A stretch of DNA of 64,000 nt from an uncultured Clostridia bacterium (GTDB lineage Bacteria > Bacillota > Clostridia > Oscillospirales > Acutalibacteraceae): contig CALWUW010000028.1 of NCBI GenBank assembly GCA_944384815.1, positions 113,542 through 177,541 on the forward strand. The letters run 5' to 3'. The notes beneath the pieces were generated by a model. It had not been told where the DNA came from. It did not search any database and saw nothing but the letters and a program-made list of their open reading frames with translations. Shown here in pieces: positions 35,333 to 44,650 of the stretch; within the stretch, counting starts at the first letter, position 1, and each line of letters opens with the position of its first letter. Made by a program: the position numbers and the translations under genes.

Positions 35333-36220
35333 ATGAAAAATACAATTTTTACAGGAGCCGCAACTGCCATCGTTACCCCTATGCAAGAAGACGGTTCTGT
35401 GAATTACCAAGCTTTTTCAGATTTGCTGGAAATGCAAATTGAAAACCATATTGACGCGATTGTTGTTTGTGGCACCACAGGAGAAAGCTCCACTTTAAGC
35501 CAGAAGGAATATACTCAGGTGGTTCAATTTGCCGCCCAGCAGATCCGTCATCGTGTTCCTGTAATTATCGGTGCCGGCAGCAATAATACGGCGCATTCCC
35601 TGGAATTGTGCGCTATTGCTGAGGACGCAGGAGCAGACGCTTTGCTTTTAGTGACTCCATATTATAACAAAACATCCCAGGATGGCTTGGTTGCCCACTA
35701 TACGCACATTGCAGACCGTGTTCACACTCCGATCATCATCTATAATGTACCTTCCAGAACAGGCTGCGGTGTGAAGCCTTCTACTTATTATAAATTATCC
35801 AAACATCCTAATATTGCGGCTATTAAAGAAGCCAATGGAGATATTTCCGCCATTGCGGAAACCGCGGCCCTTTGCGGAGAGAACTTGGACATTTATTCAG
35901 GAAATGATGATCAGGTTCTGCCGATCCTTTCCCTGGGCGGTAAAGGCGTAATCAGCGTATTTTCCAATTTGCTTCCTTATGAGATGCACAAAATTTGCGA
36001 AGATTATTTTGCGGGAGATCTTCCGCAGGCTAGAAAAACTTTTCTGGAATATCTGGAGCTCATGAAAGCTTTGTTTTCGGATGTGAACCCTATTCCTGTA
36101 AAAGAAGCTATGAATCAAATGGGATTGTCTGTAGGGCCATGCCGCCTACCGTTAGTTCCTATGAAGGAAGAAGGGAAATCCCAGATAACGGCTGTTTTAA
36201 AGAAGTATGGTTTGATCTAA
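35333..36220 (+). CDS. dapA: 4-hydroxy-tetrahydrodipicolinate synthase
   Basis: DapA condenses pyruvate with aspartate semialdehyde through a Schiff base. The 295-residue TIM barrel shows GTTGESSTLS, the YNVPSRTG block with the catalytic Tyr and IKEANGD with the Schiff-base Lys. Full length. It follows asd by 25 bases under the same L box. In spore formers the product also feeds dipicolinate synthesis. Confidence 0.97.
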   Translation: MKNTIFTGAATAIVTPMQEDGSVNYQAFSDLLEMQIENHIDAIVVCGTTGESSTLSQKEYTQVVQFAAQQIRHRVPVIIGAGSNNTAHSLELCAIAEDAGADALLLVTPYYNKTSQDGLVAHYTHIADRVHTPIIIYNVPSRTGCGVKPSTYYKLSKHPNIAAIKEANGDISAIAETAALCGENLDIYSGNDDQVLPILSLGGKGVISVFSNLLPYEMHKICEDYFAGDLPQARKTFLEYLELMKALFSDVNPIPVKEAMNQMGLSVGPCRLPLVPMKEEGKSQITAVLKKYGLI

Positions 36221-36277
36221 AAAAGGGTCTGCCATTGGAGTTTTAGTCCTGACACAGAGGCAAGGAGGATGTAGAAA

Positions 36278-37042
36278 ATGATTCGAATCGTTATCAGTGG
36301 ATGCTGCGGTAAAATGGGAAAAGAAGTGGCTTCTCTTGTGCAGCAACGAGAGGATTGTCAGGTAGTCGGCGGCATTGATCGTGTTGCTTCCGATGCTTTC
36401 CCATTTCCCGTTTTTTCGTCACCGGAAGAAATCGGCAATATGGAAGTTGATGTCTTGATTGATTTTTCCCATCCTTCTCTGCTGACTCCTTTGTTGGATC
36501 TCGCCCGAGATAAGAAAATCCCTCTGGTTCTTTGTACAACAGGATACAGCCAATCACAAGTAAAAGAATTGGAAGAAGCGTCTGCCTCTATTCCTATCTT
36601 TTATTCCAGAAATATGTCTCTTGGAATCAATCTTCTCATTGAGCTTTCCAAGAAAGCGGCGCAAGTTCTGGGGGCCGATTTCGATATTGAGATCATTGAA
36701 AAACATCATAACCAAAAAATTGATGCCCCCAGTGGAACAGCGCTGATGATCGCGGATGAAATTTCTAAAATTCTTCCGGCATCACCTAAATATGTGTATG
36801 ACCGTCATTCCCGCCGGGCTGCCAGAGAGAAAAATGAGATCGGCCTTCACTCCGTGCGCGGCGGAACAATTGTGGGAGAACATGACGTTTTGTTTGCCGG
36901 GCATCATGAAACTATTACATTGTCTCATTCAGCGCAATCAAAAGAAGTCTTTGCGGCCGGAGCGGTTAATGCTGCCGTATTTTTGTCCGGGAAAAAGGCT
37001 GGGCTTTACGATATGTCCCATCTTTTGAAAGAAGAAGCTTAA
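36278..37042 (+). CDS. dapB: 4-hydroxy-tetrahydrodipicolinate reductase
   Basis: DapB reduces the DapA product to tetrahydrodipicolinate with NAD(P)H. The nucleotide loop is GCCGKMGKEV at the N-terminus, followed by the catalytic EKHHNQKIDAPSGTA and VRGGTIVGEHDVLFAG. 254 residues, normal length. AAGGAGGA about 7-10 bases upstream supports ATG 36278. Third gene of the riboswitch operon. Confidence 0.97.
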   Translation: MIRIVISGCCGKMGKEVASLVQQREDCQVVGGIDRVASDAFPFPVFSSPEEIGNMEVDVLIDFSHPSLLTPLLDLARDKKIPLVLCTTGYSQSQVKELEEASASIPIFYSRNMSLGINLLIELSKKAAQVLGADFDIEIIEKHHNQKIDAPSGTALMIADEISKILPASPKYVYDRHSRRAAREKNEIGLHSVRGGTIVGEHDVLFAGHHETITLSHSAQSKEVFAAGAVNAAVFLSGKKAGLYDMSHLLKEEA

Positions 37043-37108
37043 AGAAACCGATATACTTGTAACTTATATATCTATATCACAAATTATTTTCCAGGGAGGT
37101 TTAATATC

Positions 37109-37555
37109 ATGGTCGTTTCTTCTATTTTGGATATAACTTTGGTGACCTTGCAGAATTGCCCCTCTTCCCCCTCTTTTACTTCCGATGTCTTTTCCAGAAT
37201 CGCGGAAGCCGGTGTGAACATTGATATGATTTCACAGGCTCCTGCACATGGGGATCTTACTTCTTTGTCCTTTACGATCATGGATGACGATTTGGGAAGG
37301 ATTTTGTCCTTTATTTCCGAACTTAAAATTTCCTCTCCCGTAAAAACCATTATCAGCAGCGGAAATTGCAAAATCAACATTCACGATATCGCTATGAAAA
37401 ATACTCCCGGCGTTGCTTCTAAGGTATTTACGGCTGTGGCCGAGGCGAAAACAGACCTTCGGTTAATCACTACGTCCGATGTGGATATTTCTATTTTGGT
37501 AACACCGGCAGATTTTCAGGAGACTTTGGAGCTGATCGAAAAGGCTGTAGGATAA
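37109..37555 (+). CDS. free-standing tandem ACT-domain protein, aspartokinase-regulatory-like
   Basis: The 148-residue protein consists of two ACT domains (about residues 5-75 and 80-148) and nothing else. The blocks FSRIAEAGVNIDMISQAP, PGVASKVFTAVAEA and LRLITTSDVDISILV resemble the allosteric C-terminus of lysine-sensitive aspartokinases. There is no kinase domain and no aspartokinase gene in the operon. GGGAGG lies 9 bases before ATG 37109. It is the last gene of the lysine-riboswitch operon and may sense lysine or threonine and regulate a partner enzyme; that is inference. Confidence 0.82.
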   Translation: MVVSSILDITLVTLQNCPSSPSFTSDVFSRIAEAGVNIDMISQAPAHGDLTSLSFTIMDDDLGRILSFISELKISSPVKTIISSGNCKINIHDIAMKNTPGVASKVFTAVAEAKTDLRLITTSDVDISILVTPADFQETLELIEKAVG

Positions 37556-37600
37556 GGTTTCTTGAAATGTACAATAGTATAAAGCTATGTTACCCTATAA

Positions 37601-37635
37601 AAAACGCACACGAAGAACATCTTCGTGTGCGTTTT
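37601..37635. terminator. convergent terminator
   Basis: A perfect 15-base stem (37601-37615 with 37621-37635) around a 5-base loop, with A/T tracts in the stem ends. It serves the dap operon and the convergent nfnB. Confidence 0.9.
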
Positions 37636-37659
37636 CTCATATAGCCTTATCAGCAGAAA

Positions 37660-39051
37660 TTATTTTTTATTCTGGATATACTCATGGATGGATTTCGCTG
37701 CCTTTTTACCGCCGCCCATGGCCAGAATAACCGTTGCAGCACCGCTTACCGCATCTCCTGCAGCAAACACTCCCGGACGAGTAGTAGCCATAGAATCCTC
37801 ATCCACCAGGATACATCCCTTGCGATTGGTATCCAAACCGGGTGTATTGGAATGAATCAACGGATTGGGGCTGTTCCCGATAGCAATAATCACGCAGTCC
37901 ACCGGCAAAGAAAAGTTGGAGCCAGCTTTTTCCACAGGACGACGGCGCCCGGAGGCATCCGGTTCACCCAGTTCCATTTCCATGCATTCAATAGAAGTTA
38001 CTTTTCCGTTTTCATCCCCGTGAATAGCCACAGGATTATTCAACAGCTTGAAAATAATCCCTTCTTCTTTTGCGTGATGGATTTCTTCATTTCGGGCCGG
38101 CATTTCTTCTTCGCTACGGCGATATACGATGTATACATTCTCCGCTCCCAAACGTTTCGCCGTACGGGCAGCATCCATAGCTACGTTTCCGCCACCTACA
38201 ACGGCTACGTTTTTAGGATGGATGATAGGAGTGTCATATTCCGGCTTATATGCCTTCATCAAATTGACCCGCGTCAAAAATTCATTGGCAGAGTACGTTC
38301 CCACCAAGCCTTCTCCCGGAATATTCATGAAATTCGGCAGGCCGGCTCCGCTTCCGATGAAGATGGCCTCAAATCCCATATCAAACAGCTCATCCACGGT
38401 AAGTACTTTTCCGATCACCATATCCGTCAGAATCGTTACGCCTTTATCTTTCAATCCCTGGATCTCTTTTTGAACGATCTCCTTGGGAAGGCGGAATTGC
38501 GGAATACCATACATCAGCACGCCGCCGGCGGTATGAAGAGCCTCATACATGGTAACATCATATCCCAGATTGGCAAGATCACCGGCGCAAGTCAGGCTAG
38601 CCGGCCCTGCCCCAATCACTGCTACTTTGTGCCCGTTGGGCGCTGCTTTTGTGGGCTTCGCTGTGCTGTGCTTCATATGCCAATCGGCCACAAAGCGCTC
38701 CAAGCGGCCGATACCCACAGGTTCTCCTTTGATTCCTCGGACGCATTTGCTTTCACACTGCGTTTCCTGGGGGCAGACTCGCCCACAAACAGCAGGAAGA
38801 GAAGATGCCTGGGAAATCACCTGGTAAGCTTCCTCAAACTCTCCTTTTGCCACATGCGCTATAAAATCCGGAATAGGGATCATAACAGGGCATCCGGCAA
38901 CACAGGGGCGTGTTTTGCAATTCAGGCAGCGCTCCGCCTCCCCGATGGCCATAACTTCATCATAACCCAGTGCCACTTCTTCAAAATTTTTATTGCGTAC
39001 GTTAGGATCCTGCTCCGGAATGGGAGTCTTTTTTAGTGTCATATTAGGCAT
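37660..39051 (-). CDS. nfnB: NADPH-binding flavoprotein subunit, NfnB / glutamate-synthase small-subunit type
   Basis: NfnAB bifurcates electrons between NADPH, NAD and ferredoxin. This subunit has the N-terminal double iron-sulfur cluster cysteines (ERCLNCKTRPCVAGCPV and CGRVCPQETQCESKCVRG), the FAD loop VIGAGPASLTCAGDLA and a second dinucleotide loop VVGGGNVAMDAARTA. The homotetrameric glutamate synthase small subunit (GltA) looks nearly identical; the partner gene nfnA directly upstream on this strand favours NfnB. ATG 39051 is 9 bases after GGAGG and overlaps the end of nfnA. Confidence 0.88.
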   Translation of the reverse strand: MPNMTLKKTPIPEQDPNVRNKNFEEVALGYDEVMAIGEAERCLNCKTRPCVAGCPVMIPIPDFIAHVAKGEFEEAYQVISQASSLPAVCGRVCPQETQCESKCVRGIKGEPVGIGRLERFVADWHMKHSTAKPTKAAPNGHKVAVIGAGPASLTCAGDLANLGYDVTMYEALHTAGGVLMYGIPQFRLPKEIVQKEIQGLKDKGVTILTDMVIGKVLTVDELFDMGFEAIFIGSGAGLPNFMNIPGEGLVGTYSANEFLTRVNLMKAYKPEYDTPIIHPKNVAVVGGGNVAMDAARTAKRLGAENVYIVYRRSEEEMPARNEEIHHAKEEGIIFKLLNNPVAIHGDENGKVTSIECMEMELGEPDASGRRRPVEKAGSNFSLPVDCVIIAIGNSPNPLIHSNTPGLDTNRKGCILVDEDSMATTRPGVFAAGDAVSGAATVILAMGGGKKAAKSIHEYIQNKK

Positions 39052-39892
39052 TCTTTGCACCCTCCATCAGATGGCAATTGTATTCTCTGGCAGATTCTCT
39101 TTCCTGTTCCATATACGTTCTGGAACGACGAATCGCTTCATCAAAATCCACTTCGTGTCCGTCAAAGTCAGGCCCATCCACGCAGGCGAATTTGGTTTTT
39201 CCGCCTACAGTCAGCCGACATCCGCCGCACATACCGGTTCCGTCGATCATAATGGAGTTCATGCTGATGATCGTTTTGATTCCGTATTCCTTGGTCAGAG
39301 CGCATACAGCCTTCATCATCGGCAGCGGCCCAATGGCCACTACCAAATCATATCCGGCTCCATTTTCAATATTTTTACGCAAGGCATCTGTTACGAAGCC
39401 TTTGTTGCCGTTGGATCCATCATCCGTCATAACAAACAACTGATTACTGGCATCTTTCATTTCATCTTCCAAAATAATCAGGTCCGTATTCCGAAAGCCG
39501 GCAATCATATCCACCTGAGCTCCCAATGCTTTCAAGGCTTTGGCCTGAGGATATGCGATAGCACAGCCTGCGCCGCCACCGATCACAGCTGCCTTTTTGT
39601 ATCCTTCCAATTCGGAAGCTTTCCCCAAAGGCCCAATAAAATCCAGAATTTCATCGCCTTCATTTAACGTATCCAAAAGCATAGTGGTTTTCCCTACTTT
39701 TTGGAAAATAATCGTTACTGTTCCGTTTTCACGGTCATAATCCGCAATTGTCAAAGGAATTCTTTCCCCGAATTCATTTACTCTTAGGATAATAAATTGC
39801 CCAGCCTGCGCTTTTTTGGCAATAAACGGAGCCTGAACAACCATAAGGGTCATAGAATCATTTAAAGCCCTTTTTTTAACAATTGGAAACAT
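39044..39892 (-). CDS. nfnA: ferredoxin-NADP reductase-like subunit NfnA
   Basis: A 282-residue FAD- and NAD-binding protein of the dihydroorotate dehydrogenase electron-transfer (PyrK-like) family, with a 2Fe-2S site near the C-terminus (CGGCR, and Cys in TKFACVDGPDFDG). It pairs with the iron-sulfur flavoprotein encoded downstream with overlapping genes, the NfnAB arrangement of many clostridia. AAAGGAAGTGG precedes ATG 39892. Transcribed from a good promoter upstream. Confidence 0.9.
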   Translation of the reverse strand: MFPIVKKRALNDSMTLMVVQAPFIAKKAQAGQFIILRVNEFGERIPLTIADYDRENGTVTIIFQKVGKTTMLLDTLNEGDEILDFIGPLGKASELEGYKKAAVIGGGAGCAIAYPQAKALKALGAQVDMIAGFRNTDLIILEDEMKDASNQLFVMTDDGSNGNKGFVTDALRKNIENGAGYDLVVAIGPLPMMKAVCALTKEYGIKTIISMNSIMIDGTGMCGGCRLTVGGKTKFACVDGPDFDGHEVDFDEAIRRSRTYMEQERESAREYNCHLMEGAKNA

Positions 39893-39925
39893 AGTTCCAC
39901 TTCCTTTGTTACAGTATCAGTGTAT

Positions 39926-39954
39926 ATTATACGTTCTTAAAGCTATTTTTTCAA
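39926..39954 (-). promoter_or_regulatory. promoter of nfnAB
   Basis: On the minus strand TTGAAA (39949-39954), 17-base spacer and TATAAT (39926-39931). Confidence 0.75.
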
Positions 39955-40020
39955 GGAAAAATGGAAAAAGAAGTTTTTCCCTGTGAAAGATTTTCCCGGC
40001 ATTCAATATAGAAAAAATGC

Positions 40021-40051
40021 AAAGAGGTGCTTCAGAAAAAAGCACCTCTTT
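40021..40051 (-). terminator. terminator after spoIVA
   Basis: AAAGAGGTGCT (40021-40031) pairs with AGCACCTCTTT (40041-40051), 26 bases beyond the spoIVA stop codon. Confidence 0.75.
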
Positions 40052-40077
40052 ACGTAAAATAAAAGTTATTGATTGTA

Positions 40078-41556
40078 TTAAAGAATAATACAAATCAAAC
40101 CATTGCAGCCTTCGTTGATAATCCTTTCTATGGTTTCCCGGACTTTATCACGAGCATCTGTGGGCATATGGTATAGTTTTGTGTGCAAACCCTCATTCAC
40201 AAGCTCATGCAGACTCTTTCCAAAGATATTGGAATCCCATATTTTTCCGGGGTTTTCTTCAAATTCCTTAAGTAAGTACATGACAAGATCCTGAGACTGC
40301 GCTTCGGATCCCACAATCGGTGTAACTTCTGTGGTGATGCGCGTTTTCAGCATATGGATCGCCGGTGCAGCCGCCTTTAACCGAATTCCATATTTTCCTC
40401 CCTGGCGAATAATTTCCGGCTCTTCCAAGGTTAGCTCCTCAATTTCCGGCATTACAATTCCGTATCCGGTATTTTTAACTTCGTTATAAGCTCCCTGGAT
40501 TTTATCATATTCTTTCTTAATGCGAGTAAACTCTGAAAGCAGAGAAAGCAGTTCTCCTTCCCCATGAATCTCCATCCCGGTTTGCTCACCTAAAATTTTA
40601 TAGAACAAATCTTTTTTCAAATCAATCTGAAGCCGAGCTTTACCTTCTCCCAAAAGAACGGTATGCACTTTGGCTTTCTCAACGGACTCACATTCTTGGA
40701 TTTCTTCTGCAGCTGTTTCCAAGTCCCGAATACGCAGGACGTGCTGTGCAGATTTACGGATAGAATCATATACAGAAGAACGAAGCCAGTGATCCTGCCG
40801 GAGTCCACAGAGCCAATTGGGCATATCTACCCGAATTTCCTTTACAGGGAACTCAAACAATATAGTCTCCAGTATGTCTCGAATTTCATTCTCCTGGAGC
40901 TCCAGGCAATTTACCGGGATAACCGGTACGCCGTATTTTTGAGAAAGCTCCTTTCCCAATCGAATCACCGATTCGGAATGAGGATGTGTGCTGTTTAGAA
41001 GAACCACAAATGGCTTATGGATCTCCTGAAGCTCCGCGACAACACGTTCTTCCGCTTCTTCGTACTCTTCTCTGGGAATATCACTGATGGAACCATCGGT
41101 GGTTACCACAAGGCCAATAATGGAGTGCTCTGTAATTACTTTTTTGGTACCGATTTCCGCTGCCATATTGAAAGGTATCGGTTCTTCATACCAGGGGGTC
41201 ATTACCATTCTGGGAAGATCATTCTCCACATACCCCAACGAACTGGGGACGATGTATCCCACACAATCGATAAGACGAACAGAAAACTCCGCGCTTTTTC
41301 CTACACGGATCTTAACCGCTTGCTCAGGAACAAATTTAGGTTCCGTTGTCATAATAGTTCTGCCGGCGGCAGACTGCGGCATTTCGTCCACAGCGCGATC
41401 TCTGCGGTGTTCTTCCGCTATATTAGGCAGAACAACCGTATCCATGAATCTTTGTATAAATGTGGATTTTCCAGTTCGTACAGGGCCGATTACACCGATA
41501 AAAATGCTTCCCCCTGTTCGTTTGGAAATATCATTATAAATTGACCGTTCCTCCAT
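40078..41556 (-). CDS. spoIVA: stage IV sporulation protein A
   Basis: SpoIVA is the ATPase that polymerises around the forespore to form the basement layer of the spore coat. The 492-residue protein has full length. Walker A GPVRTGKST lies at residues 24-32; nearby blocks include DCVGYIVPSSLGY and VTTDGSISDIPRE, and the end reads EGCNGLICIIL. It starts 12 bases after the sipL-like gene, whose C. difficile homologue binds SpoIVA directly; together they form a two-gene spore-coat operon. Confidence 0.97.
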   Translation of the reverse strand: MEERSIYNDISKRTGGSIFIGVIGPVRTGKSTFIQRFMDTVVLPNIAEEHRRDRAVDEMPQSAAGRTIMTTEPKFVPEQAVKIRVGKSAEFSVRLIDCVGYIVPSSLGYVENDLPRMVMTPWYEEPIPFNMAAEIGTKKVITEHSIIGLVVTTDGSISDIPREEYEEAEERVVAELQEIHKPFVVLLNSTHPHSESVIRLGKELSQKYGVPVIPVNCLELQENEIRDILETILFEFPVKEIRVDMPNWLCGLRQDHWLRSSVYDSIRKSAQHVLRIRDLETAAEEIQECESVEKAKVHTVLLGEGKARLQIDLKKDLFYKILGEQTGMEIHGEGELLSLLSEFTRIKKEYDKIQGAYNEVKNTGYGIVMPEIEELTLEEPEIIRQGGKYGIRLKAAAPAIHMLKTRITTEVTPIVGSEAQSQDLVMYLLKEFEENPGKIWDSNIFGKSLHELVNEGLHTKLYHMPTDARDKVRETIERIINEGCNGLICIIL

Positions 41557-41568
41557 GTTCCTTCCTCC

Positions 41569-43104
41569 TTATTCCGCATGTACAGGAATCAAAATCATGC
41601 CAGGCTCTTCCAAAGAAGTTTCTGACAGATTGTTTTCCTGGCAAATTTCCCTCAAGGAAGACCGATACTGTTTTGCAATCTCCCAAAGCGTCTCTCCTTT
41701 TTGGGCGTAATAGATACAGATTGCCGCAGGGTCCTCAGGGAGTAGATCATTTTCATCGGCTGTCATTTTTTTAACGGCGCAAACAGAATTACAAATAAAG
41801 ACAGAAGAAGTAAGCTGAATTTCGGTTTTGATCTCAATTTCGCCGGAAGAAAGCCGGTAGCTCATATCCGATATGCAGCATTCGGGATCCAACCGAATAG
41901 GAGAATCCGTTTCAACGGAAGACTCGTAGAGAAAATCAGCCACCCGTTCCATGTAGTTGATTTCTCCATCTTCCGTCAACATCAAAACACATACATTATA
42001 TTTTCCAATAAATCGGATATTTTTTCCGTTGATTTCTGTCTCGACTCCGCACATCTCATTCCAAACATCTATAATCTTGGAGACATTGGCAGCTAACGGG
42101 AAATTAACCTTTTCCAATAAGGTTTCCTGTAAAATGTTTTCCAACTGCTCCGTTTCTACCTGCACCTTTTCTACTGCCTCTGCATATTTTCTGGAATATG
42201 CATCAGATACAATTTCCACATGCTCTGGCAAATAAACAAAAACAGAAGCATTGAATCGAATCTGTACCTGAAAGTAGATCTTATCGTCCGTGTACTCGTT
42301 ACGAATTTGCACATCGCAGGAAGAAGATTGCAGGCGTAAATCACACTGGCAGTCTTCTGTAATGCCAGGACAATCCAATACTTGCGTAAAAGGAATATCA
42401 TATTCCATACACTCCGGGATATCTTCTTCGGGACCGGGAGTATATAAAATTTTTATTGTCATATCTCCTTTCAGCATCACTTTTCCTGGGATAATTTTAT
42501 ATTCTGTGGAACGGATAAAAGCTTTCGCGTACAGAACGGAGTCTGGCTCTGGTTTGCTTTCTGAAAGTTCCAAAATTTCCTCAATAGTGAAAGGACGGGT
42601 TTCAAATGCAGCTAGTTTTGTAAAGTCCACAGGTGACAAAAGCTGCTGGGCATCCTCTTCCAAAATGTTTCCTGTTACTTCATACGGATTTTGGCAAATC
42701 ACTTTGGAATGTATGGAAAATGCTCCATGTACATCAATTTTTCTGGAATTGGCCGCTCTGCAGTTAATATATTCCACCTGGCAATATACCCACATACAGT
42801 TCAGATCTGCTTCTTTCTTTAATGAAACGGACGTCGAAAAGTTTTCTGCGTGTTCACAGCAGTGAATACTTTTCCCATCACGATCCAAATAAAAAATTCG
42901 TATGGTATAGCTGCCGTCGATGTCTAAGCGATTTCCTGTTATCCCTTTATTTAGAATAGAGGGATAGAGCTGGCATTTCAGTATTTTATGAACGTCCGGA
43001 CAGTAATCCGGTAAGTTAACCGATACATCGACAGATCGTTCCTGGTTGGAATCACATATGACCTCGCTGCTGCACAGAATTGATTGTTCCATCTTATACT
43101 CCAT
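41569..43104 (-). CDS. sipL: SipL-like DUF3794 and LysM protein
   Basis: In C. difficile, SipL (DUF3794 repeats plus LysM) binds SpoIVA and is needed for coat localisation. This 511-residue protein has DUF3794-like regions (for example VNLPDYCPDVHKILKC near the start) and a LysM motif at about residues 465-508 (YYAQKGETLWEIAKQYR). Operon position directly before spoIVA supports SipL function. ATG 43104 follows GGAGG by about 9 bases; ATG 43092 is an alternative. A sigma-E-like promoter lies upstream. Confidence 0.88.
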   Translation of the reverse strand: MEYKMEQSILCSSEVICDSNQERSVDVSVNLPDYCPDVHKILKCQLYPSILNKGITGNRLDIDGSYTIRIFYLDRDGKSIHCCEHAENFSTSVSLKKEADLNCMWVYCQVEYINCRAANSRKIDVHGAFSIHSKVICQNPYEVTGNILEEDAQQLLSPVDFTKLAAFETRPFTIEEILELSESKPEPDSVLYAKAFIRSTEYKIIPGKVMLKGDMTIKILYTPGPEEDIPECMEYDIPFTQVLDCPGITEDCQCDLRLQSSSCDVQIRNEYTDDKIYFQVQIRFNASVFVYLPEHVEIVSDAYSRKYAEAVEKVQVETEQLENILQETLLEKVNFPLAANVSKIIDVWNEMCGVETEINGKNIRFIGKYNVCVLMLTEDGEINYMERVADFLYESSVETDSPIRLDPECCISDMSYRLSSGEIEIKTEIQLTSSVFICNSVCAVKKMTADENDLLPEDPAAICIYYAQKGETLWEIAKQYRSSLREICQENNLSETSLEEPGMILIPVHAE

Positions 43105-43139
43105 AAAGGCTTTTCCTCCCCACTTTTCAGTACTGCTAC

Positions 43140-43168
43140 ATGGTATTCATGGAAGTTGTCAAATATGA
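43140..43168 (-). promoter_or_regulatory. sigma-E-like promoter of sipL-spoIVA
   Basis: On the minus strand TCATATT (43162-43168), a 14-base spacer and AATACCAT (43140-43147). This is close to the sigma-E consensus (-35 KMATATT, -10 CATACAMT) with the right spacing, fitting mother-cell expression. Confidence 0.55.
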
Positions 43169-43194
43169 TACCGTCCGAAAAAAGGTATAAAAAA

Positions 43195-43216
43195 AGAGAG
43201 GGAAAAATCCCTCTCT
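43195..43216 (-). terminator. terminator after the UroD-family gene
   Basis: AGAGAGGGA (43195-43203) pairs with TCCCTCTCT (43208-43216); the minus strand continues with a T-run (43188-43194). Confidence 0.8.
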
Positions 43217-43230
43217 TCTGACTTGCAAAT

Positions 43231-44190
43231 TTATTTCTTATAGTTCTCGGCAGCTTCTACTACCCAGCGCAGGTGCTCCAAAGGAATATCGGCAGGAATG
43301 GTGCAATCCGCACCGAGAATGGTGCCGGTGGTTCCTGCATCATCCAGAAGACGGACAGCTTCTGCCTGAATTTGCTCTTTGGTTCCGTTATACAGGAGCC
43401 CTGTGCGACGGTTATCAAATCCGCCTAAAATACAAGTGGCTTTAGGCGATAAATATTTTCTGCCTTGGGATAGAGTAATATTTTCAATATAAACAGCCCA
43501 GTTATAAATATGAGCCGGATAACGCTTCCAAACCTCTAAATGGTTCCGTACGCCATCGTAACCGCACATATGGAAAATGTTATACTTTGAAACTTCATTG
43601 GCACTGGCCAAAGCAGGAAGATCGCTGGGAGTCACAATCTCTTCGTATTCCTCTGCTGAAAAACGATTGATCTCTCCTCCCTGTACAGAGGCATAGATTC
43701 CATCACAACCGCCTTCGGTAATCAGCAGCCGGGCAAGAATGGCGCTGTCCTCCGCAACAGCAGCCATGGCAGACATAAGTCCTTCTTTATTTTCCCGAAT
43801 GTGCTGCATGACGCATTCTTCACCTGCAAAAAAGCGAACAAGTGAAAAAGGAGCAAACATATTATAAAATGTGCAGCATTCGCCTTTTAAGGCTTCGTTA
43901 ACGCGTTTTGCTCTTTCCACGCTTAATTGCACAAATGGACTATTTTTCCCTTGCGGACGAATCCGGTTCCAATCGGAAGCTCTTGTAATTTTTTCACCAA
44001 AGTCAAAGGTAATACCATCGCTCATCATCTTAACAAAGTCCAGCCCGGAATTTCTGTAGTACTGCAAGTGTGCCTGGACAGCTGTCTCCCCTACTGTATC
44101 CTCTCCAAAAAAGTGATGCCAAAATCCCACCGGGACCCGATCCACAGGTTTGCCATCCAACGCGTTCAAAACTCTGGTCCGCTTATCCAT
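43231..44190 (-). CDS. uroporphyrinogen decarboxylase/MtaA family protein
   Basis: UroD-fold proteins include haem-pathway decarboxylases and corrinoid-dependent methyltransferases (MtaA-like). The 319-residue protein opens MDKRTRVLNALDGKPVDRVP and has HMCGYDG near position 230 and a late GADCTIP. No haem or corrinoid genes are adjacent, so the substrate is open; a methyltransferase-type role is more likely in an anaerobe. ATG 44190 has GGGAG 9 bases upstream; the frame's ATG at 44199 is too close to that site. Confidence 0.78.
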   Translation of the reverse strand: MDKRTRVLNALDGKPVDRVPVGFWHHFFGEDTVGETAVQAHLQYYRNSGLDFVKMMSDGITFDFGEKITRASDWNRIRPQGKNSPFVQLSVERAKRVNEALKGECCTFYNMFAPFSLVRFFAGEECVMQHIRENKEGLMSAMAAVAEDSAILARLLITEGGCDGIYASVQGGEINRFSAEEYEEIVTPSDLPALASANEVSKYNIFHMCGYDGVRNHLEVWKRYPAHIYNWAVYIENITLSQGRKYLSPKATCILGGFDNRRTGLLYNGTKEQIQAEAVRLLDDAGTTGTILGADCTIPADIPLEHLRWVVEAAENYKK

Positions 44191-44236
44191 ACTTTCCATC
44201 TCCCTTTTTTAATCCCCTCCTAAGGGTTTCAACTGC

Positions 44237-44265
44237 ATTATATGACATAACAGAAAACAAATCAA
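44237..44265 (-). promoter_or_regulatory. promoter of the UroD-family gene
   Basis: On the minus strand TTGATT (44260-44265), 17-base spacer, TATAAT (44237-44242). Confidence 0.7.
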
Positions 44266-44479
44266 CAATTTATAATAAATATATATAATTCATACAATTT
44301 TTATATTTTGTCTTTTTAGCTCATAGCAGGTGAATTGATAGGTAAATAGGAAAATCAAGTCGATCAATATAGGACATTTTTCTAACGCATTTGGTATTTC
44401 ATTTCTAATCCATGGGGTTACAGCATTACCGTGTATAGGCTCTTTCCCATGTGCCTCCCAAGCTGTGGCATGGGAATTA

Positions 44480-44508
44480 TTGACGAAACCTATCCAATAT
44501 GCTATGCT
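44480..44508 (+). promoter_or_regulatory. promoter for the cat pseudogene
   Basis: TTGACG (44480-44485), 17-base spacer, TATGCT (44503-44508), about 140 bases before the cat start. The 44270-44640 stretch holds no gene I can support; CCCATG/CATGGG arms near 44448-44474 can form a hairpin just before the -35. Confidence 0.5.
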
Positions 44509-44650
44509 CGCCGTGAAAGAAACCATAAAACGATGGGGATTTGCGAAAGGAATAAATCCAAATTCATACCATCCATCTTTTGTTTTCTTTGTGGCACAAT
44601 GTCGAATTCCCAGACACGTCGAGGGATTCGGTCAAATCAAGGAGGATATT

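Noticed and set aside
37684-39036. 450-codon open frame on the plus strand
   Set aside because: It lies fully antisense to nfnB, is rich in His/Arg/Ser, has no ribosome site and shows no family motif; it is a shadow of a real gene.
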